Source of the DNA: Clostridia bacterium
Lineage (GTDB): Bacteria; Bacillota; Clostridia; CAKSNL01; HGM11501
Assembly: GCA_017390225.1 (NCBI GenBank)
Contig: JAFPCL010000138.1
Coordinates: forward strand, 1-14,129
Reading direction: 5' to 3'
DNA: 14,129 nt
The translations under genes and the position numbers were made by a program. Under the pieces are notes generated by a model that saw only the letters and a list, made by a program, of their open reading frames with translations, did no database searches and was not told the origin of the DNA. Below are positions 7,656 to 14,129 of this stretch, piece after piece (position 1 is the stretch's first letter; each line of letters starts with the position of its first letter).

Positions 7656-8678
7656 GTGTTATTTTCAGTCATTGTTCCAATCTATAAAGTTGAAAAATAT
7701 TTAAAACGATGTATCGACAGTGTGCTTTGCCAGACCTATGAGGATTTTGAGCTGATTCTGGTGGATGACGGCTCTCCCGACGGATGCCCCGCCCTTTGCG
7801 ATGCCTATGCCCAAAAAGACAAACGGGTACGTGTGATTCATAAAGAAAACGGCGGCCTGGTCAGCGCACGGCAGGCAGGGATTCGTGAGGCAACAGGGGA
7901 CTATGTATTTAATCTGGACGGAGATGACGCCATTGCTGAAAACGCCTTGCTTTGCGCTTATGAAATCATCCGTGACACAGCGGCAGATCTGGTTTCTTTT
8001 TCCTACCAAATCTATGAAAACGGCGTGCTCGGGAAGATAGAAAACGATCTTGCGGAAGAAGGCTTATATCAAAAAGAAGAGATAGAAAAACATATTTATC
8101 CCAAGCTTTTATCGGATGAGAACATGACCCATATTTTCTACTTTTTGTGGGGCAAAGCGATTCGCCGCTCTTTATTATATGACAATCAGCTAAACGTGAA
8201 CCCTGCTATTTCCCTGGGCGAAGACCTCAGCTGTGTCGTGCCGTGCTACTTGCAGGCAGATACGGTCTACATGAGCCGAACGTCCGTTTATTACTACACC
8301 ATCCGAAATGACTCCATATCCACGAGCTTCAACACCAAACAAATCACGCAGATTGCCGATGTGATTCATGGGCTTAGAAAGCTTGCTATTTCAAAATCGG
8401 ATGATTTTGACGAACAGATTGCCCGCTACAGCTGTTTTATGTGCTTTGCCATTTTAGCGGCGGCGGCAGAAGGCGGCCATAATGGCGCACTCCCCGAGAT
8501 TAAACGACTGATGTTGTCTACGGTGCATAAAGAAGAAATGCCGAAGGCAAAATTTCGGCATCTTTCGAAAAAAAGCAAGATTGGGATATTTTTCTTACAA
8601 CGATTCCATATCAAAACGGCGTTTTATTTCTTATTTGTTTGCAAAAAAATCAAGCAATTTTTAAAAAAGGAAAGGTGA
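7656..8678 (+). CDS. Glycosyltransferase family 2 (second of three)
   Basis: A 340-residue GT2 enzyme with the same layout as its upstream neighbour: FSVIVPIYKVEKYL (3-16), VDDGSPDG (36-43), the metal-binding DGDD (88-91) and a catalytic E189-D190. It should act in the cytoplasm on the same lipid-linked intermediate, adding a different residue; specificity cannot be read from sequence. The start is GTG at 7656, with AGGAG at 7643-7647 eight bases before it; this site overlaps the TAG of the previous gene. The last 40 residues are rich in Lys, Phe and Ile, possibly a membrane-associating tail. Family assignment is firm. Confidence 0.92.
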   Translation: MLFSVIVPIYKVEKYLKRCIDSVLCQTYEDFELILVDDGSPDGCPALCDAYAQKDKRVRVIHKENGGLVSARQAGIREATGDYVFNLDGDDAIAENALLCAYEIIRDTAADLVSFSYQIYENGVLGKIENDLAEEGLYQKEEIEKHIYPKLLSDENMTHIFYFLWGKAIRRSLLYDNQLNVNPAISLGEDLSCVVPCYLQADTVYMSRTSVYYYTIRNDSISTSFNTKQITQIADVIHGLRKLAISKSDDFDEQIARYSCFMCFAILAAAAEGGHNGALPEIKRLMLSTVHKEEMPKAKFRHLSKKSKIGIFFLQRFHIKTAFYFLFVCKKIKQFLKKER

Positions 8679-8684
8679 TACAGT

Positions 8685-9779
8685 ATGCATACAGTTCCTG
8701 AAATTTCTGTCATTATGAGTGTATACAACGGAGAAGATTATCTGGAGGAAGCCGTAGAAAGCGTTATGGCGCAGACCTTTTCCGCTTGGGAGCTGATTAT
8801 CATCAACGACTGCTCCACGGACAAAACCCCCGAAATTCTGCAACGTCTGGCAGAAAAAGATGCACGTATCAAGGTGCATACCAACGAAACGAATCTCAGG
8901 CTTCCCACGTCTTTGAATAAAGCGATTTCCTTTGCCCAAGGAAAATACGTTGCCCGTATGGATGCGGACGATATCTGCCTTCCAAATCGTTTGGAGGCAC
9001 AGTTCGCTTTCATGGAACAGCATCCGGAGGTAGCATTATCCTCCTGTCGGTTCATGACACTGAAAAACGGTGTGATTGCCTCCGGCGGGTGCGGCGGCAA
9101 GTGCGACAACGCGTCGATTCGTGCCCTGCTTTTGGTGACCAACCCGATTTTGCATCCCGGCATCATCGCCAAAACCGAGGTGATGCGGGAATTGGGATAC
9201 GACACAACGCTTACCTGCACCGAGGATTTGGAGCTTTGGACAAGATTTGCGATGCATGGGCACAAAATGGAAATTCAGCCGCAGTATCTGATGCTGTATC
9301 GCCTGCACGACAAGCAGATTACGGAAACCACCAAAGAAAGACAACGCCGTGAGGTTGTCGGCATCCAGAAAAAGTATTACGGGAAATTTTTATCCTGCAT
9401 GGAAGAGAGCCAAGAGGATTTTTATATCAACGGCATTTATTTCAGGGATAATAAAGACATTCGCTTATTCTGCGATTTTTGCCGCTATATGAAGGCAGAA
9501 AACAAAAAAACAAAAGCCTTCGACCAACAGGCACTTTCCTATGCATTGTTTGAAATTTTAGCAGAATACAAAAGAAGGGGCATAAAAAAGGCGGAACTTG
9601 TTAAGGCAATGTTGCAGTTTGATATCGCATTCCTCTTAAAAGAGCTTCCCGAACGGAAAAAAAGAGCAAGGGAAGACGGGCAAAGATGCATTGAAGCGGC
9701 AAAGAGCATCGGGCTTGCTCCTTGCGGCGGCACACCGGAATTTCCCGTGTTTCAATCAAGCGCCGATAGGAGTGAATGA
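8685..9779 (+). CDS. Glycosyltransferase family 2 (third of three)
   Basis: A 364-residue GT2 enzyme of a branch different from the two before it. It opens with ISVIMSVYNGEDYL (7-20), has INDCSTDKT (40-48), the metal-binding RMDADD (91-96; D93, D95, D96) and TEDLELW (179-185), the usual catalytic Glu-Asp followed by Trp. The N-terminal half is the catalytic domain; residues from about 220 on are helical and charged with no recognised motif. The ATG at 8685 is preceded by AAGGTGA (8672-8678), which contains the stop of the preceding gene. Together with the GT4 and the GtrB-like enzyme it gives five glycosyltransferases, which would fit a repeat unit of about four to six sugars. Confidence 0.92.
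   Translation: MHTVPEISVIMSVYNGEDYLEEAVESVMAQTFSAWELIIINDCSTDKTPEILQRLAEKDARIKVHTNETNLRLPTSLNKAISFAQGKYVARMDADDICLPNRLEAQFAFMEQHPEVALSSCRFMTLKNGVIASGGCGGKCDNASIRALLLVTNPILHPGIIAKTEVMRELGYDTTLTCTEDLELWTRFAMHGHKMEIQPQYLMLYRLHDKQITETTKERQRREVVGIQKKYYGKFLSCMEESQEDFYINGIYFRDNKDIRLFCDFCRYMKAENKKTKAFDQQALSYALFEILAEYKRRGIKKAELVKAMLQFDIAFLLKELPERKKRAREDGQRCIEAAKSIGLAPCGGTPEFPVFQSSADRSE
9768..9772 (+). promoter_or_regulatory. Ribosome binding site for the TTG start at 9783
   Basis: AGGAG lies 10 bases before TTG 9783, inside the end of the preceding glycosyltransferase gene. An ATG at 9776 is in another frame and closes after six codons; the first in-frame ATG is about 85 codons on and would lose the membrane anchor. 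TTG is therefore the best start. Confidence 0.6.
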
Positions 9780-9782
9780 CAT

Positions 9783-11153
9783 TTGAGAATTTTTGAATAT
9801 CCCTATATTATCATCACACTGTTGGTATTTTTCTTCTTTGTTTTGGGGGCTATCGGTATCTTTTTTGCCTTGCAGGGCGTGAAAGCGGCAAAAGGAACGG
9901 GAAAAATCGATTTTTCAACGGTGAAAAAACTGGAAAATGATTATAACAAATTGTCGAAGCAGAGAAAAAACAAGTGCCTTATTTATATCAATGTTTCGCT
10001 GGACAATATCAGAAGCTTATACTCGGACACGAAAGCCATGCAAGTGTTTTCGGGAATCAAGCCGATTATGTTGCGGTTCTTTCATAATGAAGACGAAAAA
10101 ATCGCCATATACGACCAAAAGAATTTTATTGTACTGGGAAGCTTTGACGAAAATGAGGCAAAGCAAAAAATGGAACAGTGTCTCGGGCAAATGAACCAAT
10201 ATCTTTTGGAGCATGAAGCCATCAACATCGTGCACGTTCGCTTCGGCTTTTTCTGCACGTGGGCAAATGTTCCCTTTGACGAAGCCATTATGAGAGCCAA
10301 AAAAGCCTGTACCTTGGCAGAACACAATGATGTAGCCTATGCCGGGTGGGACAGCAACAACGGCAAGGCACTGGATGAAAAAATAAAGATTGAAAACAAT
10401 ATCGAAAACGAAATCGACAACAATCGCTTCTTTCTGGAGTATCAGCCGATTCTGGAGGCAGAAGGAAAAACCATTATCGGTGCGGAGGTTTTAGCACGGC
10501 TCAATGCTACGGATGGTGGCGTGCTGTCGCCGGGACGCTTTTTGTCTGCCGTGGATTCGGTAGGGCTCAACGACAAGTTTGATTCCTATATTTTCGAGAA
10601 AAACTGCAAATGGATTGCCAACAATAAACAGAGCAGAGAGAAGTATTTATACACCATCAATTTTTCACGTACCACCCTTTGCGATCCTCAATTTGCACAG
10701 AAAGTTATCGACACGGCAGAAAAATATCAATTGAAGTATTCGGCTTTAGCGATTGAAGTGTTGGAAGATAAAAACATCACGGGAAAAGCACGAGCGCAAA
10801 TGATTGAGAACATAAAAAAGCTGAAGGAAAAAGGCGTTCTCATTCTGTTGGACGACTTCGGGAGCGGCTTTACGACCTTTGGTGATTTACAGCATTTAGA
10901 CATCAATATTGTGAAAATTGATAAGTCCATCACACAAAAATCAAACACGCCCAACGGGCTTTTGATTATGAAAAATATCATTCGCACCGCCCATGAATTG
11001 GGGCTGAAAACCTTGTGCGAGGGAATTGAAACAGAAGAGCAGGAGAAAACCGCTTTATCCATCGGGTGTGATTATCTGCAAGGGTATTATTACTACAGAC
11101 CCATGCCTGTGGCACAGCTGGAAGCACTGCTGGAAACGAACGGGAAGTTTTGA
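9783..11153 (+). CDS. Membrane-anchored degenerate GGDEF-EAL protein, cyclic-di-GMP phosphodiesterase
   Basis: A 456-residue protein predicted to hydrolyse cyclic-di-GMP at the inner face of the membrane. A single membrane helix (about 8-30) is followed by a GGDEF-like domain (about 45-195) that has lost its signature: the loop reads YDQKNF (110-115). Residues 200-450 form an EAL domain that keeps every residue known to matter for catalysis: E235 of the EVL motif, N293, E325, D357 and D358 of DDFGSG, K378 of KID, E413 and Q433. EVL in place of EAL occurs in active enzymes such as RocR. The degenerate GGDEF half may regulate activity, for instance by binding GTP, as in some other composite proteins. 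The gene sits 3 bases after a glycosyltransferase and 22 before the GtrB-like gene, inside a polysaccharide operon whose Wzz-like protein also carries a GGDEF-derived domain, which points to local control of synthesis. Confidence 0.9.
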   Translation: MRIFEYPYIIITLLVFFFFVLGAIGIFFALQGVKAAKGTGKIDFSTVKKLENDYNKLSKQRKNKCLIYINVSLDNIRSLYSDTKAMQVFSGIKPIMLRFFHNEDEKIAIYDQKNFIVLGSFDENEAKQKMEQCLGQMNQYLLEHEAINIVHVRFGFFCTWANVPFDEAIMRAKKACTLAEHNDVAYAGWDSNNGKALDEKIKIENNIENEIDNNRFFLEYQPILEAEGKTIIGAEVLARLNATDGGVLSPGRFLSAVDSVGLNDKFDSYIFEKNCKWIANNKQSREKYLYTINFSRTTLCDPQFAQKVIDTAEKYQLKYSALAIEVLEDKNITGKARAQMIENIKKLKEKGVLILLDDFGSGFTTFGDLQHLDINIVKIDKSITQKSNTPNGLLIMKNIIRTAHELGLKTLCEGIETEEQEKTALSIGCDYLQGYYYYRPMPVAQLEALLETNGKF

Positions 11154-11160
11154 AAAATAC

Positions 11161-11167
11161 AAGGAGG
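11161..11167 (+). promoter_or_regulatory. Ribosome binding site that decides the TTG start at 11176
   Basis: AAGGAGG lies 8 bases before TTG 11176. A longer open frame reaches back to an ATG at 11026, inside the EAL gene, but those 50 codons have no family resemblance and precede this strong site, so they are not part of the protein. Confidence 0.75.
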
Positions 11168-11175
11168 CACATATT

Positions 11176-12099
11176 TTGTTATCTGTTATTATTCCGGCAT
11201 ACAACGAAGAATTGTCCGTAGAAACGGCCGGTGATGTGATTTCGGGCATTTTGAAAAAAGAAAATATTGATTATGAGCTCATCTTTATTGATGATGGCTC
11301 AAAAGACGCCACCTACGCCAAATTGTGCGCCATGGCAGAAACGCGGGAGAATATCGTGGGGCTTCATTTTTCCCGAAATTTCGGAAAAGAAGCGGCCATT
11401 TCCGCAGGGCTTGCCGCCTCCCATGGCGACTGCGCCGTTGTGATTGACTGCGATTTGCAGCATCCGCCGGAAAAAATCGTGGAGATGTATCGGCTCTGGC
11501 AAGAAGGCTATGAAATCGTTGAAGGCATCAAAACCTCTCGCGGAGAGGAAACCAAGGCACACGGCTTTTTTGCCAATCAGTTTTATTCGATTATCAGCAA
11601 GGTTGTGGGTTTTGATATGTCCAACGCTTCGGACTTTAAGCTTTTGGATCGAAAAGTTATTGATGTCATCAACAGCATTCCCGAGAAGAAGGGCTTTTTC
11701 CGCGCCATTTCCTTCTGGGTCGGCTATCATAAAACGTCGGTGGAGTATGACGTGAACGAGCGCATCGCCGGCGAAACGAAATGGTCGAAAAAAGACCTCA
11801 TCAAATACGCCATTTCCAATATTTCCGCTTATTCAACCGCCCCGATGCAAATCGTTACGGTTTTGGGTGTTGTCATGCTGTTTGTCACGCTTGTGTTCGG
11901 CGTGTGGGCACTCATCGATAAAATCATCGGTCGTGCTTTAGAGGGTATGACAACGGTGATTATCATCACCATCTTTATCGGTAGTATCATGATGATCAGC
12001 TTGGGCATCATCGGCTACTATGTTGCCCGCATCTATGAAGAAATCAAGGGCAGACCCAAATATATTGTGTCTACCCAATGTCAAAGCAAAAAGAAATAA
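11176..12099 (+). CDS. GtrB-like polyprenyl-phosphate glycosyltransferase
   Basis: A 307-residue GT2 enzyme of the DPM1/GtrB/ArnC type, which loads one sugar from a nucleotide donor onto undecaprenyl phosphate at the inner face of the membrane. The catalytic domain opens directly with LSVIIPAYNEE (2-12), then FIDDGSKD (37-44), the metal-binding DCDLQHPPE (91-99), and GETKWS (199-204), a typical GtrB element. Two membrane helices follow at about 225-247 and 258-283, and the protein ends with GRPKYIV, as GtrB proteins usually do. Such enzymes supply sugars for side-branch addition outside the cell by a GT-C glycosyltransferase and flipping by a GtrA protein; neither partner is in this window. 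It may instead feed a modification done by the acyltransferase next door. The family is firm; the sugar is unknown. Confidence 0.93.
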   Translation: MLSVIIPAYNEELSVETAGDVISGILKKENIDYELIFIDDGSKDATYAKLCAMAETRENIVGLHFSRNFGKEAAISAGLAASHGDCAVVIDCDLQHPPEKIVEMYRLWQEGYEIVEGIKTSRGEETKAHGFFANQFYSIISKVVGFDMSNASDFKLLDRKVIDVINSIPEKKGFFRAISFWVGYHKTSVEYDVNERIAGETKWSKKDLIKYAISNISAYSTAPMQIVTVLGVVMLFVTLVFGVWALIDKIIGRALEGMTTVIIITIFIGSIMMISLGIIGYYVARIYEEIKGRPKYIVSTQCQSKKK

Positions 12100-12114
12100 A
12101 AAGGGGAGAAACCC

Positions 12115-13113
12115 ATGGAAAGAAATGCGCTTGTCGATAAACTCAAAGGCTATGCCTGCTTTTTGGTGCTGTTTGGTCATGTCATTATGGGCATCCGCAA
12201 TGCAGGCATTGAAATGCCCGCCTTCTTTTTCGGCTTGGAGCAGTTTATCTGGTCGTATCATGTGCCGCTCTTTCTGTTTTTAAGCGGCGTGGTGTATAAA
12301 ATCACGGGCGAATGGACGGGAAAGAAGACAAGGGGAAATTTTCTCCGTCATAAGCTCATCAATTTAGGTGTGCCGTATGTGGTTTTTTCCACGGTGTATA
12401 TCCTGATTAACAGCTTTGTGGGTAAAGCCAACACGCCCACCTCGGCAAAGGACATTCTTTCCATCTGGAAAACGCCTGTGGCGCAGTATTGGTATTTATA
12501 TGCGCTGTTTTTCCTGTTTGTCCTCTGGACAGGGCTTAGCGGCGCTATGAAAAACCACCAAATCACCCTTTTCGTGGTGCTTTTCGGCTATATTGCCCCA
12601 TTCTTCGGCGTAGGCTTCGGAAGCTTTGATATTGTCATCTATTCGGCTTTGGCATTCGGATTGGGCACTTTTGTTTCTGTTGCAAACCTTGAAAAGCTAT
12701 CCATCGGATGGAAGCTTTTTGTGACTCTCCTGCACATAGCGGCAGGGGTAATCTTTGTAAGGCTCGGAATAATCGAGAAAATGTTCGTTGAAGAGCTGAT
12801 GATTATTTTAGGGATATTAGCAAGCATTTTCCTCATTTCTCTTTTGCAAAAACTAAAGCCCATCGATTGGTTTTTAACCTTTATGAATCAATACTCCTTC
12901 CAAACCTATCTGCTCCACACCATCTTCACCGCCGGCATCCGCATCGTTTTGCAGTCGGTAGGGGTTTATGCCTGGCAGGTGCATGTGCTTTTAGGCACGA
13001 TTTTCGGCATCGTGCTTTCGGTTGTATGCGCTTTTGTTGCCCAAAAAACAAAAGTGTTTGATCTTTTCTTTTTCCCGACCAAAGCATGCAAAGCGTTACG
13101 GGCAAAAAGCTAA
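12115..13113 (+). CDS. Membrane acyltransferase, acyltransferase-3 family
   Basis: A 332-residue polytopic membrane protein of the acyltransferase-3 family (OatA/NolL/WecH-like), which transfers an acyl group, commonly acetyl, to a sugar of a surface polymer. It opens with the family pattern LKGYACFLVLFGH (10-22) with H22, the presumed catalytic His, and continues with SYHVPLFLFLSG (47-58), PYVVFS and a YWYLYALF segment. About ten hydrophobic segments fill the rest. There is no SGNH domain, so it is the short form. The ATG is preceded by AAGGGGAG, and the gene follows the GtrB-like gene by 15 bases. It is the last gene of the tightly packed operon. O-acetylation of the polysaccharide is the natural role; succinyl or other acyl donors cannot be excluded. 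Confidence 0.88.
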   Translation: MERNALVDKLKGYACFLVLFGHVIMGIRNAGIEMPAFFFGLEQFIWSYHVPLFLFLSGVVYKITGEWTGKKTRGNFLRHKLINLGVPYVVFSTVYILINSFVGKANTPTSAKDILSIWKTPVAQYWYLYALFFLFVLWTGLSGAMKNHQITLFVVLFGYIAPFFGVGFGSFDIVIYSALAFGLGTFVSVANLEKLSIGWKLFVTLLHIAAGVIFVRLGIIEKMFVEELMIILGILASIFLISLLQKLKPIDWFLTFMNQYSFQTYLLHTIFTAGIRIVLQSVGVYAWQVHVLLGTIFGIVLSVVCAFVAQKTKVFDLFFFPTKACKALRAKS

Positions 13114-13251
13114 ATGTAGGATGGTTCAAAAATATGTTTTTGACGGATGGCACAGCGTTCGACGAGTTTTTTGTGATTGAATAAACTTTTTAGTCTCGAC
13201 TTGATGTCCGGATATAAGAAATGTCGAAATTTAGCGAAGGAAGTGTTAAAG
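13114..13251 (+). other. Intergenic gap with possible coding relics, composition boundary
   Basis: This is the longest gap in the window (138 bases). No convincing terminator is visible: a T-run at 13167-13172 follows only a three-base-pair stem. No convincing promoter is visible either: TTGACG at 13140 lacks a matching -10, and TATAAG at 13214 lacks a matching -35. A short open frame at 13134-13181 reads MFLTDGTAFDEFFVIE, which looks protein-like but has no ribosome binding site and no family I recognise. AAGGAAG at 13237-13243 is the likely ribosome binding site for the next gene. Confidence 0.5.
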
Positions 13252-14129
13252 ATGATTAATAAGATTAAACGTTCTTTGTCTTTAATAGACTACAAGCTTA
13301 TAATCTCATTAATACTGATACAATTAGTTCCTACATTATATACGACTTTAAGAGTTTTCTTTTTGGGACAACTTCCTGGGGAGTTTTCTTTTTCCATAGC
13401 AGGACAGCTTACTTGGGTAAATTTACTGTATGAGATTATAAATGAATCTATAATATTACCCCTTTACTATTTTATTGGAAAAGTAATAAATAACAAAAAA
13501 GAACTTAATAATTGCTTTAATAGTGGTTTAATGGTTATATTTTTGATATATACTGTATTAGCTCTACTTATAATAGTGTTTATAGAACCTATACTTATGA
13601 TTATGTCTGTTAATAAAGATATTTTGATAGAGTCTGCAACCTACATACGGATAGAAAGTATAGCTTTAATATTTTCGATTCTTTCAAGTTTTATCCTTGT
13701 AGTGTTGGTTACTTTAGAAAAAACAAAGTACATGTATATATTGACGGGGATGCGGATAATTATGAGCACAGCAATTGATACACTGTTGGTTTCATCACTT
13801 CCTTGTTCTTTGAAACTCGGTGTTAATGGAATTGCGATAACAAATATTATTGTAAATGGAGCAGTATTAGTTGTAAGTTTAGTTTTGCTTTATAGACAAG
13901 ATGTTGCCCTTTTTACAAAACAGAAGCTTTCATTTGCATGGATGAAAGAATTACTGAAAATAGGTGGAATTTCAGGTGTTGAATCTTTTGTTAGAAACTT
14001 TGCTTATATAGTTATGATTTCACGAATGGTAAATGTTGTAAATGAGCAGGGGACATATTGGGTCACTAACAACTTTATATGGGGTTGGTTGCTTTTGCCT
14101 GTAACACAGTTGGGGGAATACATAAAAAA
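13252..14129 (+). CDS. MATE-type membrane transporter, 3' end missing
   Basis: The reading frame is open from ATG 13252 to the window end (292 codons), preceded by AAGGAAG at a suitable distance. The translated part is strongly hydrophobic with about eight candidate membrane helices, beginning MINKIKRSLSLIDYKLIISL. The layout and the repeated pattern GVNGIAITNIIVNG (about residues 200-213) fit the MATE/MOP superfamily, which has 12 helices and about 450 residues; roughly the last third is cut off. MATE proteins are cation-driven exporters of small molecules, but the same superfamily holds the Wzx polysaccharide flippases, so a role in flipping the repeat unit cannot be ruled out. Against it stand the 138-base gap and a base composition much richer in A+T than the operon upstream: three 60-base blocks that I counted had 12-21 G+C, against 30 in a block of the acyltransferase gene. 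The gene was probably acquired separately. Confidence 0.75.
   Translation, partial: MINKIKRSLSLIDYKLIISLILIQLVPTLYTTLRVFFLGQLPGEFSFSIAGQLTWVNLLYEIINESIILPLYYFIGKVINNKKELNNCFNSGLMVIFLIYTVLALLIIVFIEPILMIMSVNKDILIESATYIRIESIALIFSILSSFILVVLVTLEKTKYMYILTGMRIIMSTAIDTLLVSSLPCSLKLGVNGIAITNIIVNGAVLVVSLVLLYRQDVALFTKQKLSFAWMKELLKIGGISGVESFVRNFAYIVMISRMVNVVNEQGTYWVTNNFIWGWLLLPVTQLGEYIK

Noticed and set aside
11026..11175. N-terminal 50-codon extension of the GtrB-like gene
   Set aside because: It overlaps the EAL gene in another frame, has no family similarity and ends at a strong ribosome binding site for TTG 11176, where the GT2 domain begins.
13140..13172. Promoter (TTGACG) and terminator (T-run) in the gap before the transporter
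   Set aside because: No -10 element at a fitting distance and only a three-base-pair stem before the T-run.
1..14129. CRISPR array, tRNA, rRNA, insertion sequence or integrase
   Set aside because: I saw no regularly spaced repeats, no tRNA-like cloverleaf, no transposase or integrase motif on either strand, although short tRNAs or degenerate elements could escape reading by eye.

Overview
The window looks like part of a surface-polysaccharide (capsule or exopolysaccharide) operon from a Gram-positive anaerobe, most likely a member of the Clostridia. The reasons are the strong AGGAGG-type ribosome binding sites, frequent GTG and TTG starts, moderate G+C content, and the protein families present. 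The assignment is by inference only; there is no rRNA or other marker gene.

Everything recognisable is on the + strand. Positions 1-761 hold the 3' part of a metallophosphoesterase. Two large membrane proteins follow (782-2137 and 2165-4051). Each has a Wzz-like layout: N-terminal membrane segment, long outside domain, C-terminal membrane segment. The second carries an extra cytoplasmic C-terminal domain that is a degenerate GGDEF domain. Next come a polytopic Wzy/WaaL-type polymerase or ligase (4076-5377), a GT4 glycosyltransferase (5374-6579), three GT2 glycosyltransferases (6586-7644, 7656-8678, 8685-9779), a membrane-anchored degenerate-GGDEF/EAL protein with an intact-looking phosphodiesterase site (9783-11153), a GtrB-like polyprenyl-phosphate glycosyltransferase with two C-terminal membrane helices (11176-12099), and a membrane acyltransferase of the acyltransferase-3 family (12115-13113).

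Gaps between these genes are 3-27 bases or a 4-base overlap, so they are probably one transcript starting before the window. A 138-base gap then separates them from an AT-rich MATE-type transporter gene (13252 to the window end). Its base composition differs sharply from the operon, which marks a boundary between DNA of different origin.

The glycosyltransferases would build a lipid-linked repeat unit. The GtrB-like enzyme and the acyltransferase would decorate it. The Wzy-like protein would polymerise it with the Wzz-like pair setting chain length. The most unusual aspect is the pair of cyclic-di-GMP-type domains inside this machinery: a GGDEF-derived domain fused to a chain-length protein, and an EAL phosphodiesterase in the same operon. 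Together they suggest an export or polymerisation step that senses a nucleotide locally. The initiating phosphoglycosyltransferase, an unambiguous Wzx flippase and a BY-kinase are not in the window.
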